A DNA stretch of 11,828 nucleotides from Betaproteobacteria bacterium (lineage in GTDB: Bacteria > Pseudomonadota > Gammaproteobacteria > Burkholderiales > SG8-41). Every line of letters starts with the position of its first letter. The first letter of the stretch is position 1. Below are positions 1 through 6,638 of the stretch, piece after piece. The position numbers and the translations under genes are program-made. The stretch is taken from the NCBI GenBank assembly GCA_029883965.1, contig JAOUIN010000049.1:1-11828 (forward strand), written 5' to 3'. The notes below the pieces were generated by a model. It searched no databases. It worked only from the letters and a program-made list of their open reading frames with translations, and was not told where the DNA came from.

Positions 1-373
1 AGGGCACGATCGCGACATTGATGATCGGAGTGAAATCCTTGACCGGATCGTACGCCAGTTTTGCATACAGGCTGGGTGCCACCGCCAGATTGCTGGAACC
101 GCCCATCGCAATTGCGTACCCATCCCCGGGCAGGCGCGATGCCGCTTCCAGACCCACAGTTCCGCCTGCACCGCCGCGATTCTCCACCACCACCGTCTGG
201 CCCCAGGTTTCGGTGAGCTTCTGACTGATCAGACGGCCCAGGATATCGTTGGGACCTCCGGGCGCGAACGGAACTACCATGCGTACCGGCTTTGCGGGAT
301 AAGTCTGCGCCGCGGCTGTCATGGACAACGCGAGCATCATTGCGGTACAGATCGGAGTGAAAAATGTTTTCAT
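1..373 (-). CDS. Bug/TctC-family periplasmic solute receptor (N-terminal part, cut by window edge)
   Basis: This is the first 124 codons of a minus-strand gene whose remainder lies outside the left edge. It starts at ATG 373-371, with an AGAGGTG ribosome-binding site a few bases upstream. The translation opens with a signal peptide (MKTFFTPICTAMMLALSMTA, then Ala-Ala-Gln; probable cleavage near residue 22). It continues with the Bug hallmarks: YPAKPVRMVVPFAPGGPND at about 25-43, ENRGGAGGTVG at about 64-74 and GDGYAIAMG at about 83-91. Proteins of this family are periplasmic binding proteins of about 320 residues. They capture carboxylates or other small organic solutes for tripartite tricarboxylate transporters, although many Bug genes are orphans with no TctAB nearby. 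No transporter gene adjoins it inside the window, so its membrane partner and ligand are unknown. The family assignment is firm. Confidence 0.93.
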   Translation of the reverse strand, partial: MKTFFTPICTAMMLALSMTAAAQTYPAKPVRMVVPFAPGGPNDILGRLISQKLTETWGQTVVVENRGGAGGTVGLEAASRLPGDGYAIAMGGSSNLAVAPSLYAKLAYDPVKDFTPIINVAIVP

Positions 374-404
374 GCATCACCTCTCGAAAAGATTAAACAG
401 GGTG

Positions 405-419
405 ATGCTACTTAAGCAT
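405..419. repeat. Small inverted repeat upstream of the left Bug receptor gene
   Basis: ATGCT (405-409) and AGCAT (415-419) form a perfect 5-bp inverted repeat around a 5-base centre. It lies about 32 bp upstream of the ATG at 373 and has the general shape of a T-N11-A type LysR operator or a weak hairpin. No regulator gene is adjacent in the window. The size is compatible with chance, so a regulatory role is only a suggestion. Confidence 0.25.
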
Positions 420-492
420 ATGTCGTACCCGGCAGAATGGCCCTGTCAGCGGCCCGATCACAACCGGGCTGCCCCTGCAGCGTGCATAGTAG

Positions 493-507
493 CGGCGCAT
501 TGCGCCG
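493..507. repeat. 15-bp palindrome in the divergent spacer
   Basis: CGGCGCA (493-499) and TGCGCCG (501-507) are perfect 7-bp complementary arms around a single central T. The element lies in the spacer between the minus-strand Bug receptor gene (start 373) and the plus-strand small ORF (start 528 or 546). A one-base centre suits a protein-binding palindrome better than an RNA hairpin. It is GC-rich in a GC-rich genome, so chance cannot be excluded. Confidence 0.3.
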
Positions 508-545
508 GCGTGGTGCGACACGATTGAATGCGCTATGGTCTATGC

Positions 546-788
546 ATGAGCGGGGCTCAGCAATTTTCCAAACGAACCGTCTTCTGGGCGCGCGCAAGCT
601 TTGTCACAGCCGGCTGCGCACTGATCGGCCTGGGAACGTTCCTTGAAACATTCGCGCTGTCCGTGGTGCATCTATTCGGCTATGCACTGCAGATATTCGG
701 CGCGATGGTCCTCGGCTTCGGCGCTTTCGCACGCGGCACGATCTGCGCCGAATTGTTCCTGCGGAGCCTCAATCGCCTGGCGCGCTGA
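546..788 (+). CDS. Hypothetical small two-helix membrane protein (80 aa)
   Basis: I do not recognise a family. From ATG 546 the product is 80 residues with two convincing hydrophobic stretches, about residues 17-37 and 41-63. They are flanked by basic residues at the N terminus (K9, R10, R16) and C terminus (R63, R73, R77, R80). An alternative in-frame ATG at 528 adds six residues; neither start has a good Shine-Dalgarno sequence. Support comes from the hydrophobic layout and from codons that mostly end in G or C. Against it are its size, the lack of an RBS and overlap with short ORFs in other frames. It is divergent from the left Bug gene and convergent with the MFS gene, whose stop lies 24 bp away. 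It could be a real small inner-membrane protein or a spurious ORF. Confidence 0.5.
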   Translation: MSGAQQFSKRTVFWARASFVTAGCALIGLGTFLETFALSVVHLFGYALQIFGAMVLGFGAFARGTICAELFLRSLNRLAR

Positions 789-812
789 GCGGCCGCACCG
801 CAGCCCGCGCAA

Positions 813-2033
813 TTACCTCGGCGTCAGTCCCCGGTGCGCCGCCCACAGACACCACAAACCGGCGGCCGCCGGCACGGCGAGCAACGCGAACGTGGTGGTG
901 TAATCACCCGTCAGCAGCGCGACATTGGCCACGGCGATCGGCCCGATCGCCTTGCCCGAATTGACATAGACCAGCGAACCGCCGGTCGCGGTGCTGATGG
1001 TGTCGCGCGGTACCAGGCGCGCGACCTCCGCGAGAAAGGCACCGTTCCAGCCGCTGGCGGTGGAACCCATCACGAAAAACAGCACGCAGGCACCGGCCAT
1101 CGGCCAGCCGGGCGTCAGCGCGATGCACAGCAGCGACGACACCACCATCACCGCACCCAGGATCAGCAGTGCAGAGAACGCGTTGCCCATGCGGTCGGCC
1201 ATCCAGCCCCAGAACATGCGGCCGGCCACACCGCCGACCTGTGACGCGGTGAGCACGAAGCCGGCTTCGATCAGGCCCCAGCCCAGTTCCTCGTTGAACA
1301 GGATCACGGTAAACGTGGTGATGCCGAACTGTACGATTACGAAAAAACCGCCGGACAATGACAAGAGCCGCAGCGACGGATTGCGCCAGATCACCATCAC
1401 GCTGCTGAACGGATTGCCGCCTATGGGTGCGGCAGGATCGCGGTCGGTATCCCACAACGGCCGTGCGCGCTGCAGCACCAGCACCAGCGAATACAGCGCC
1501 AGCGAATTCGCGGCGATCGCCCACTGCCAGCCCCAGGCCACGGCCACCGCAGGCGTAATCAGCGCCGCGCCGATACCGCCCAGCGGCACACCGGTCTGCT
1601 TCAGCGAAAAAATAAGATTCCGCTTCGCCGGCGGCGTAAAGCGGATCAGCAGGTTCGAAGCCGACGGTGTGAGCATGCCGTAGCCCAGGCCCAGGGCAAT
1701 CGATGCCAGGAAGAAAAACGCGACATGCGGAAGGATCGCGATCAGCCCGCCGGTGGCAACCAGTGCAAGCCCGATCTGCTGCATGCGCGTCGAACCCCAG
1801 CGCAGGTTGAATTTGGACCCGAAGGCCAATGCGACAATCATCGCCACCGCGAGCATGCTGATCTGGTAGCCGACCAGTGCGGATGAAATACCGTAGGTCT
1901 CGGCGACCTTGGGCGCGACCGCGGGAATCATTGTCGTGCCCATGGTGCCTATGGTCTGGCCACCGAGCAGCACCGTGAGCATGAAACCGAACGACGGCTG
2001 GCGCGGCGCCGGGATCGCAGCAGGTGCTGTCAC
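813..2033 (-). CDS. Major facilitator superfamily permease (CynX/NimT/OFA-like)
   Basis: The 406-residue product has about 12 predicted membrane segments in two six-helix halves, separated by a hydrophilic loop near residues 189-210 (RARPLWDTDRDPAAPIGG). MFS signatures include the loop 2-3 motif region GSKFNLRWGSTRM at about 72-84 and its second-half counterpart GWMADRMGN at about 276-284. KRNLIFSLKQTGVPLGG at about 137-153 in the helix 4-5 region is typical of the cyanate/nitroimidazole-type anion porters. I choose GTG at 2033 because it overlaps the upstream methyltransferase stop in GTGA, the classic translational-coupling arrangement. An in-frame TTG at 2054 (413 aa) is the alternative; neither has a strong SD. 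The gene probably shares an mRNA with the methyltransferase. The cargo is likely a small organic anion or drug-like compound, but it cannot be read from the sequence. Confidence 0.88.
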   Translation of the reverse strand: MTAPAAIPAPRQPSFGFMLTVLLGGQTIGTMGTTMIPAVAPKVAETYGISSALVGYQISMLAVAMIVALAFGSKFNLRWGSTRMQQIGLALVATGGLIAILPHVAFFFLASIALGLGYGMLTPSASNLLIRFTPPAKRNLIFSLKQTGVPLGGIGAALITPAVAVAWGWQWAIAANSLALYSLVLVLQRARPLWDTDRDPAAPIGGNPFSSVMVIWRNPSLRLLSLSGGFFVIVQFGITTFTVILFNEELGWGLIEAGFVLTASQVGGVAGRMFWGWMADRMGNAFSALLILGAVMVVSSLLCIALTPGWPMAGACVLFFVMGSTASGWNGAFLAEVARLVPRDTISTATGGSLVYVNSGKAIGPIAVANVALLTGDYTTTFALLAVPAAAGLWCLWAAHRGLTPR

Positions 2034-2602
2034 CTTGGCGCCGGCACAGTCCAAAGGTAAATCGTGGATGACCAGGAGCCGGAGAGATCGTATTTCTCGT
2101 CGAGCTTCAGATTCACGCTGCGCTCGGGCTTCCAGCCTTCAAACTCAAAATCGTGCGACACGATGCGCGTGACCGGTTTCAGTTCCCTGAGAAACCTGGC
2201 CTGCAGCGTACGCATCAATTCCGGCAGCAGGCACAGCGTGATGACCGTGGCTTCGCGCAGGTCCGCCTGCAGCACGTCACGCTGCTCAAAATGCACGCGG
2301 CTTTCAAGTCTCAGCCTGCGCGCGCTGTGGTTGCTGCGCTCGACCAGTTCACTGTCGATGTCGTAGCCCTTGCCGCGCGCGCCGAATTTCTGCGCGGCAG
2401 TAATGACTATGCGACTGTCGCCGGATCCCAGGTCGATGACAAAATCGCGATGGCTCAACCGTGCAAGGCTGAGCATTTCATCGACCACACGCTGGGGCGT
2501 GGGCACATAGGGTCCGCCGCTGAGGTGCGGCAGGTCCAGCGCCGTTGCCGGGAGCACAACCATGCCCAGCAGACTCGCCATCACCATCCGTAGGAAACAC
2601 AT
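2030..2602 (-). CDS. Class I SAM-dependent methyltransferase with N-terminal signal/anchor
   Basis: The 190-residue product has a Rossmann methyltransferase core. Motif I is VIDLGSGDSR at 55-64. The acidic ribose-binding residues lie in GYDID at 79-83, RDVLQADL follows at 108-115, and a conserved LLPEL...LKPVTRIVSHDFE block spans about 125-153. PYVPTPQRVVDEML at 31-44 just before the fold is typical of a proteobacterial group of short methyltransferases of unknown substrate. The first 22 residues are hydrophobic with one Arg (R5) and end in Ala-Thr-Ala, like a signal peptide or membrane anchor, which is odd for an enzyme that needs cytoplasmic SAM. The ATG at 2602 lacks an SD; in-frame ATGs at 2587 and 2581 would shorten the N-region. 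The stop overlaps the start of the MFS gene (GTGA), so the two are probably coupled. The substrate is unknown. Confidence 0.87.
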   Translation of the reverse strand: MCFLRMVMASLLGMVVLPATALDLPHLSGGPYVPTPQRVVDEMLSLARLSHRDFVIDLGSGDSRIVITAAQKFGARGKGYDIDSELVERSNHSARRLRLESRVHFEQRDVLQADLREATVITLCLLPELMRTLQARFLRELKPVTRIVSHDFEFEGWKPERSVNLKLDEKYDLSGSWSSTIYLWTVPAPR

Positions 2603-2654
2603 TTTTATTTTAAAATCAATAACTTGCGTCGCAGCGTTTACCGCGGAAATCCGG
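2603..2654 (-). promoter_or_regulatory. AT-rich spacer upstream of the methyltransferase, possible promoter
   Basis: This 52-bp gap lies between the tctA stop and the methyltransferase ATG. Read on the minus strand, its last 20 bases are strikingly AT-rich (TTATTGATTTTAAAATAAAA) inside GC-rich surroundings, and TAAAAT matches the -10 consensus at five of six positions. No convincing -35 box is visible. If this is a -10 box, transcription would start at or next to the ATG at 2602, giving a leaderless or very short-leader mRNA; this would fit the missing SD. I see no stem followed by a T-run that would end the tctA operon here, so read-through is equally possible. Confidence 0.3.
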
Positions 2655-4178
2655 TCAGTCGGCCTCGTCCTCCAGACCCACCTTGGAACGCCAGTCCTTG
2701 CTCTTGAAGATCAGCGGTTTGAGCGCCAGTAGCAGCAGCAGCCCGCCCAGTCCGAACATGGTCATCGCAATCGGGCGCTCGAGGAAAATGCCGTACTCGC
2801 CGCCGCTCAGTGCCAGTGACTGCCGCAGTGACAGTTCCAGCATCGGCCCCAGCACCAGACCGAGCGCCACCGGGGCGAGGTCATAGTGGAATTTACGCAA
2901 CACGTAACCGACGCCGCCCATTACCAGCATGATCCAGACATCGATGATGCTGTTGCTGACGGAATACACGCCGAGTATGCAGAACGCAAGTATGCACGGA
3001 TACATATAGGCATACGGAATGCGCAGCAGGTTCACGAACAGGCCGACCATCGGCAGATTGAGGATCAACAGCACCAGGTTGCCGACATACATGCTGGCAA
3101 CAAAACCCCAGAACAATTCAGGCTGCTCCTGGATCAGCATCGGGCCGGGAGAAATGCCGTGGATCATGATGGCCGCGATCATTACGGCAGTCACCGGGCT
3201 CGTCGGAATACCCAGCGCCAGCATCGGCACGAATGCGCCCGTGGCAGCAGCGTTGTTCGCCGACTCCGGACCGGCCACGCCTTCGATCGCGCCATTGCCG
3301 AAACGCTCCGGATGCTTCGACATGCGCCGCTCGATGCCATAGGACACGAACGAGGAAATGATGTGCGCCGAGCCGGGGATGATTCCAATCATGAAACCGA
3401 GCAGGCTGCCGCGCATGATCGGCCCCGCTGACAGGCGGAATTCCTCCTTCGACGGAATCAGTTCGCGCAGTGTCGGCTTTTGCACCTGCGGCGTGTCCTG
3501 GTTGCCTGCCGTCAGCAGAATCTCGGAAATTCCGAACAGACCCACTGCGACCGAAACAATGCCCACACCGTCGCCAAGTTCTACGATACCGAAACTGAAG
3601 CGCGTGTAGCCGCTCATGATGTCAATGCCGATCATGCCCAGCAGCAAACCGAAAATCGCCATTGCCAGTGTCTTCAGCATCGAACCGCCGCTCATATACG
3701 CGAGCACGAACAGCCCCATCAGCAGCAGCGCCGTGTATTCGGGCGGGCCGAAACGCAACGCGAAAGTTGCCAGCGTCGGGGCGAGCAGCATCAGGCCGAT
3801 CACACCGACAGTGCCGGCGAAGAACGACCCGATGGCGGCAATTGCCAGGGCCGGGCCGGCGCGGCCGTTCTGGGTCATCGCATAACCATCGACACAGGTC
3901 ATCACCGACGCTGCCTCACCGGGGATGCGCATCAGGATGGACGTGGTCGAGCCGCCGTACATCGCACCGTAATAAACGCCGGCGAGCAGCACGATGGCGA
4001 CAATCGGATTCAGGCCGAAGGTTGCCGGCAGCAGCAGACTGATTCCGGCAAGCGGGCCGAGACCGGGCATCATCCCCACCAGCGTGCCGATGATGCAGCC
4101 GCCGAAGGCATACATCAGGATCTGCGGCTGAAACGCGACCGAGAATCCGAGCATCAGATCATTAAAAGTTTCAACCAT
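2655..4178 (-). CDS. tctA: Tripartite tricarboxylate transporter, large permease subunit TctA
   Basis: The product has 507 residues, the usual TctA length, and is hydrophobic throughout with about 11-12 membrane segments. Family signatures are GMMPGLGP at 35-42, GAMYGGSTTSILMRIPGE at 71-88, DGYAMTQNGRAGPAL at 97-111, the repeat-like GIIPGSAH at 265-272 and GVAGPESANNAAATGAFVPM at about 300-319. TctA carries the substrate across the inner membrane, driven by an ion gradient, using ligand delivered by a periplasmic TctC/Bug receptor. The start ATG (4178-4176) overlaps the tctB stop by one base (TGATG), so expression is coupled. It is the last gene of the receptor-FAH-FAH-receptor-tctB-tctA operon. 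The substrate is not predictable beyond a carboxylated small molecule. A second, diverged TctA lies at the right edge. Confidence 0.96.
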   Translation of the reverse strand: MVETFNDLMLGFSVAFQPQILMYAFGGCIIGTLVGMMPGLGPLAGISLLLPATFGLNPIVAIVLLAGVYYGAMYGGSTTSILMRIPGEAASVMTCVDGYAMTQNGRAGPALAIAAIGSFFAGTVGVIGLMLLAPTLATFALRFGPPEYTALLLMGLFVLAYMSGGSMLKTLAMAIFGLLLGMIGIDIMSGYTRFSFGIVELGDGVGIVSVAVGLFGISEILLTAGNQDTPQVQKPTLRELIPSKEEFRLSAGPIMRGSLLGFMIGIIPGSAHIISSFVSYGIERRMSKHPERFGNGAIEGVAGPESANNAAATGAFVPMLALGIPTSPVTAVMIAAIMIHGISPGPMLIQEQPELFWGFVASMYVGNLVLLILNLPMVGLFVNLLRIPYAYMYPCILAFCILGVYSVSNSIIDVWIMLVMGGVGYVLRKFHYDLAPVALGLVLGPMLELSLRQSLALSGGEYGIFLERPIAMTMFGLGGLLLLLALKPLIFKSKDWRSKVGLEDEAD

Positions 4179-4666
4179 CAGAATCCCCAGGGGCCGACAG
4201 GCAATGGCACATGCAGCACGTCGCCAATGATGTAATACGAACCCAAGCTGAATCCGCCGGACACCAGCACCACCGGCAGCGGTGGTTTGCGTTCAATCAC
4301 ACCGATGAAGAACACCAGAAAGGCAAATATCGTCAGACGATAACCGATGTATTCCAATGCGAGTCCGGCAGCCGTGCACGCCACCAGGATAATGACCGCC
4401 CGCGTGCCCTCCGGCCAGCGAATTGCAGCCAGTGGGCGGGAACGACCGCCCATTACAGCCACCAGCAGACCGACGAGACCCAGGCCGATGGCCAGCAGCA
4501 TCGGCACATAACCCGGACCTGGATCAGCCAGGCTGCCGACAGGAAATTTTTGATTCAGCCAAAGGATGTAACCTGCCAGCGCCACCAGCACCAGACCGGA
4601 AACAAGATCGCTCTTGATTCCGGTACTGGCAACCGGAGACGGCTGCTGCTCCGCGGGTGCCGTCAT
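4178..4666 (-). CDS. tctB: Tripartite tricarboxylate transporter, small membrane subunit TctB
   Basis: The 162-residue product has four predicted membrane segments (about 20-38, 53-72, 88-105 and 109-125) plus a hydrophobic C-terminal stretch. DPGPGYVPMLLAIGLGLVGL at 48-67 matches the first-loop/second-helix motif of TctB proteins. The tail LGSYYIIGDVLHVPLPVGP at 141-159 is the typical C-terminal 'Y.......G..LP.GP' ending. TctB is the poorly conserved small subunit that pairs with TctA. The ATG follows the TAA stop of the upstream Bug receptor with no spacer (TAAATG), and the stop overlaps the tctA start, so receptor, TctB and TctA are translated as a coupled set. The assignment rests on both motif and position. 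Confidence 0.93.
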   Translation of the reverse strand: MTAPAEQQPSPVASTGIKSDLVSGLVLVALAGYILWLNQKFPVGSLADPGPGYVPMLLAIGLGLVGLLVAVMGGRSRPLAAIRWPEGTRAVIILVACTAAGLALEYIGYRLTIFAFLVFFIGVIERKPPLPVVLVSGGFSLGSYYIIGDVLHVPLPVGPWGF

Positions 4667-5638
4667 TTATTTCCCGACTTTACCGACGATCTTTACCACT
4701 GCAGCCAGCCGCTTGGCATCCGCATCCCAGTACTTCTGGAAGTCGGGCGCGTCCATGTACTTGATCGGCGAATTGATCTTCGTCATCTGGCTCTTGAACT
4801 CGGGATCGGCCACACCCTTGCGCACAGCATCACGCAGTACCTTGGTCACCGATTCCGGCGTGCCATGCGGCACGAACAGGCCGGCCCAGATGTAATAGGT
4901 GATGTCGTAACCGGATTCCTTGAACGTCGGCACATCCGGATAGTTCGGATGACGGTCATCGCCCCAGCTGACGATGGTACGCAGCTTGCCCGCCTTGACG
5001 TGCGGCGAAATCGCCGCCGGTCCGCCTGCCGTCATGGTGACGTGACCGCCAAGCAACTGGGTGATGGCCGGACCGCCACCGGTTGTGGGCACGTGGCGCA
5101 GCTTGATCTTCGCCGCATGCATGAACATTTCCATCGGCATATGTAGCGCACCGTAGACGCCCGAGGACGAGAATGACAGCTCGCCGTCATTCTTCTTTGC
5201 AAGCGCGATAACCTCTTTCACCGTCTTCACCGGCAGCGACGGATGCACCACCAGGATCATCGGATCGGCCGAGATCAGCGCGATCGGATCGAGTTGCTCC
5301 AGCGTATACGCCGGTTTGCGATTAAACAGCTTGTCCGCCTCCGGAATGACCGACACGCTCGACAGCCCCATCAGCATCGTATAACCGTCGGGCTTGGCAT
5401 TGGCCACGGCCGCATTGCCGACGGCACCACCGGCGCCGGGGCGATTGGTTATGGTTACCGTCTGTTTCAGGTATTTCTCCATGATCGCCGCGGTCGGCCG
5501 GCCCGTGGTATCGGCCACGCCGCCCGGCGGAAACGGCACGATCATCGTGACGCCGCGGCTCGGAAAAGCATCCTGCGCGTGCACGCCGGCAGCAGCCAGC
5601 GCACCGAATACTGCAAAGGTAATGTGCTTGAGTTTCAT
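4667..5638 (-). CDS. Bug/TctC-family receptor paired with TctBA
   Basis: The product is a 323-residue periplasmic binding protein of normal family length. It starts with a signal peptide (MKLKHITFAVFGALAAAGVH, then Ala; cleavage probably after residue 21). Bug motifs are TMIVPFPPGGVADTTGR at about 31-47, TNRPGAGGAVG at 64-74, KPDGYTMLMG at 82-91 and DPMILVVHPSLPVKTV in the middle. A YPDVPTFKESGYD block follows in the second lobe. The ATG has a strong GGAGGATG ribosome-binding site a few bases upstream. The gene abuts tctB directly, so this is the likely cognate receptor of the TctAB permease. A second Bug gene starts the same operon. In this family a loop residue pair contacts the ligand carboxylate through ordered waters, but specificity cannot be called from sequence alone. 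Confidence 0.95.
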   Translation of the reverse strand: MKLKHITFAVFGALAAAGVHAQDAFPSRGVTMIVPFPPGGVADTTGRPTAAIMEKYLKQTVTITNRPGAGGAVGNAAVANAKPDGYTMLMGLSSVSVIPEADKLFNRKPAYTLEQLDPIALISADPMILVVHPSLPVKTVKEVIALAKKNDGELSFSSSGVYGALHMPMEMFMHAAKIKLRHVPTTGGGPAITQLLGGHVTMTAGGPAAISPHVKAGKLRTIVSWGDDRHPNYPDVPTFKESGYDITYYIWAGLFVPHGTPESVTKVLRDAVRKGVADPEFKSQMTKINSPIKYMDAPDFQKYWDADAKRLAAVVKIVGKVGK

Positions 5639-5682
5639 GATGTCATCCTCCGTTATTGTATTGACTAGATATCAGGCTACGA

Positions 5683-6636
5683 CTACGTCGCCGCCACAAT
5701 CCGATTTACCAGCCTGCCCACACCTTCAATCTCGCATACCACCTCGTCGCCCGGCTGCAGATAACCCTTCGCCGTGACCACATCCTTGCGCATGGGTTTC
5801 TTGCCGCCCAGCTCCGCATCCGTGCCCCAGGCCGTACCGCCGGGAGTGCCTGTCGAAATCACCACGCCCGGCTGCAGCGTGACAAACGTCGAGAAAAACT
5901 CGATCAGTTGCGCACAGGTCCAGATCATTTTCCCGGTAACGTTGCTTTGACGCAGTTCGCCGTTGACATAAGTCTTCAACGCCAGTTGTTGCGGGTCTTT
6001 CACCTCATCGGCGGTCACGATCGCCGGACCGATGGGCGCGCAGGTGTCAAAATTCTTTCCCGGCCCGAGATTATAGACCGATGATCCGTCCGGGCGCAGC
6101 GTGACCTGCCGGTCGCGCGCAGTGACATCATTCATCACCGTATAGCCGTAAACATGGTCCAGCGCCTTTGCTGCAGGAATGTGCCGGCCGGCCTTGCCGA
6201 TCACGATCAACAGCTCGGTCTCGTAATCGAGCTTCTGTGTGACCCGTTCGTCACGCACAATGTCATCACCGGGACCGATCACACCCAGCGCGGTCTTCAG
6301 GAAAAATTCCGGATCCTTGCGCGTAACCTCCGGTTTCTCATCGCGGTGGTCCCAGTAGTTCTCGCCGCTGCACAGGATCAGCGACGGCAGCAACGGCGAC
6401 AGCAACTTTACCTGCACCAGCGGTGTGCGCGCGGAAGGCGGTGCGGATTTCACGGCGACCCGCACAGCTTCGACACCTGCATCACCGGCGGCAATCAGTC
6501 GCGTCATGTCAGCCAGTGCAGCCAGCATTTTCGGATCGGCACCGGTCGGCGTCGCATCGAGCAGATCGATCACGCTGTCGCCGTCGATCGCCCCCAGGCG
6601 GTGCGCGCCATTTCGGTCATAACGTACGAGCCTCAT
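5683..6636 (-). CDS. Fumarylacetoacetate hydrolase (FAH) family protein, first of a tandem pair
   Basis: The 317-residue product has a short N-terminal domain (about 1-80) and a C-terminal FAH fold. Metal ligands typical of the superfamily are present: E139 and E141 in DYETELLIVIG, and D170 in GYTVMNDVTARDRQ. A lid His-Glu pair (H97, E100 in NYWDHRDE) matches the HxxE dyad known from FAHD1-type hydrolases/decarboxylases, so the active site looks intact. Relatives hydrolyse or decarboxylate acylpyruvates, oxaloacetate and ring-cleavage products using Mg2+ or Mn2+ in the cytoplasm. The segment at about 270-292 (GTDAELGGKKPMRKDVV...) is longer than in the neighbouring paralogue. The ATG lies two bases after the upstream FAH stop (TGACGATG) with no clear SD, so it is translationally coupled. 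The substrate is unknown but presumably linked to what the adjacent transporter imports. Confidence 0.93.
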   Translation of the reverse strand: MRLVRYDRNGAHRLGAIDGDSVIDLLDATPTGADPKMLAALADMTRLIAAGDAGVEAVRVAVKSAPPSARTPLVQVKLLSPLLPSLILCSGENYWDHRDEKPEVTRKDPEFFLKTALGVIGPGDDIVRDERVTQKLDYETELLIVIGKAGRHIPAAKALDHVYGYTVMNDVTARDRQVTLRPDGSSVYNLGPGKNFDTCAPIGPAIVTADEVKDPQQLALKTYVNGELRQSNVTGKMIWTCAQLIEFFSTFVTLQPGVVISTGTPGGTAWGTDAELGGKKPMRKDVVTAKGYLQPGDEVVCEIEGVGRLVNRIVAAT

Positions 6637-6638
6637 CG

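Noticed and set aside
789..812. Possible bidirectional terminator between the small ORF and the MFS gene
   Set aside because: The 24-bp gap is GC-rich, but no stem with a following T-run is visible in either direction.
904..1524. Minus-strand open frame (206 codons) inside the MFS gene in another frame
   Set aside because: It lies fully within the MFS coding region on the same strand; its Arg-rich composition without helices is a frame-shifted shadow.
2644..2653. CGGAAATCCG as a terminator stem after tctA
   Set aside because: The arms are only four bases with a two-base loop and no T-tract follows, so it cannot be supported as an intrinsic terminator.
3480..4235. Plus-strand open frame (251 codons) opposite tctA
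   Set aside because: Its His/Gln/Arg-rich translation is antisense to a permease with clear family motifs.
4211..5146. Plus-strand open frame (311 codons) opposite tctB and the second Bug receptor
   Set aside because: It crosses two real genes on the other strand and has no domain, RBS or sensible composition.
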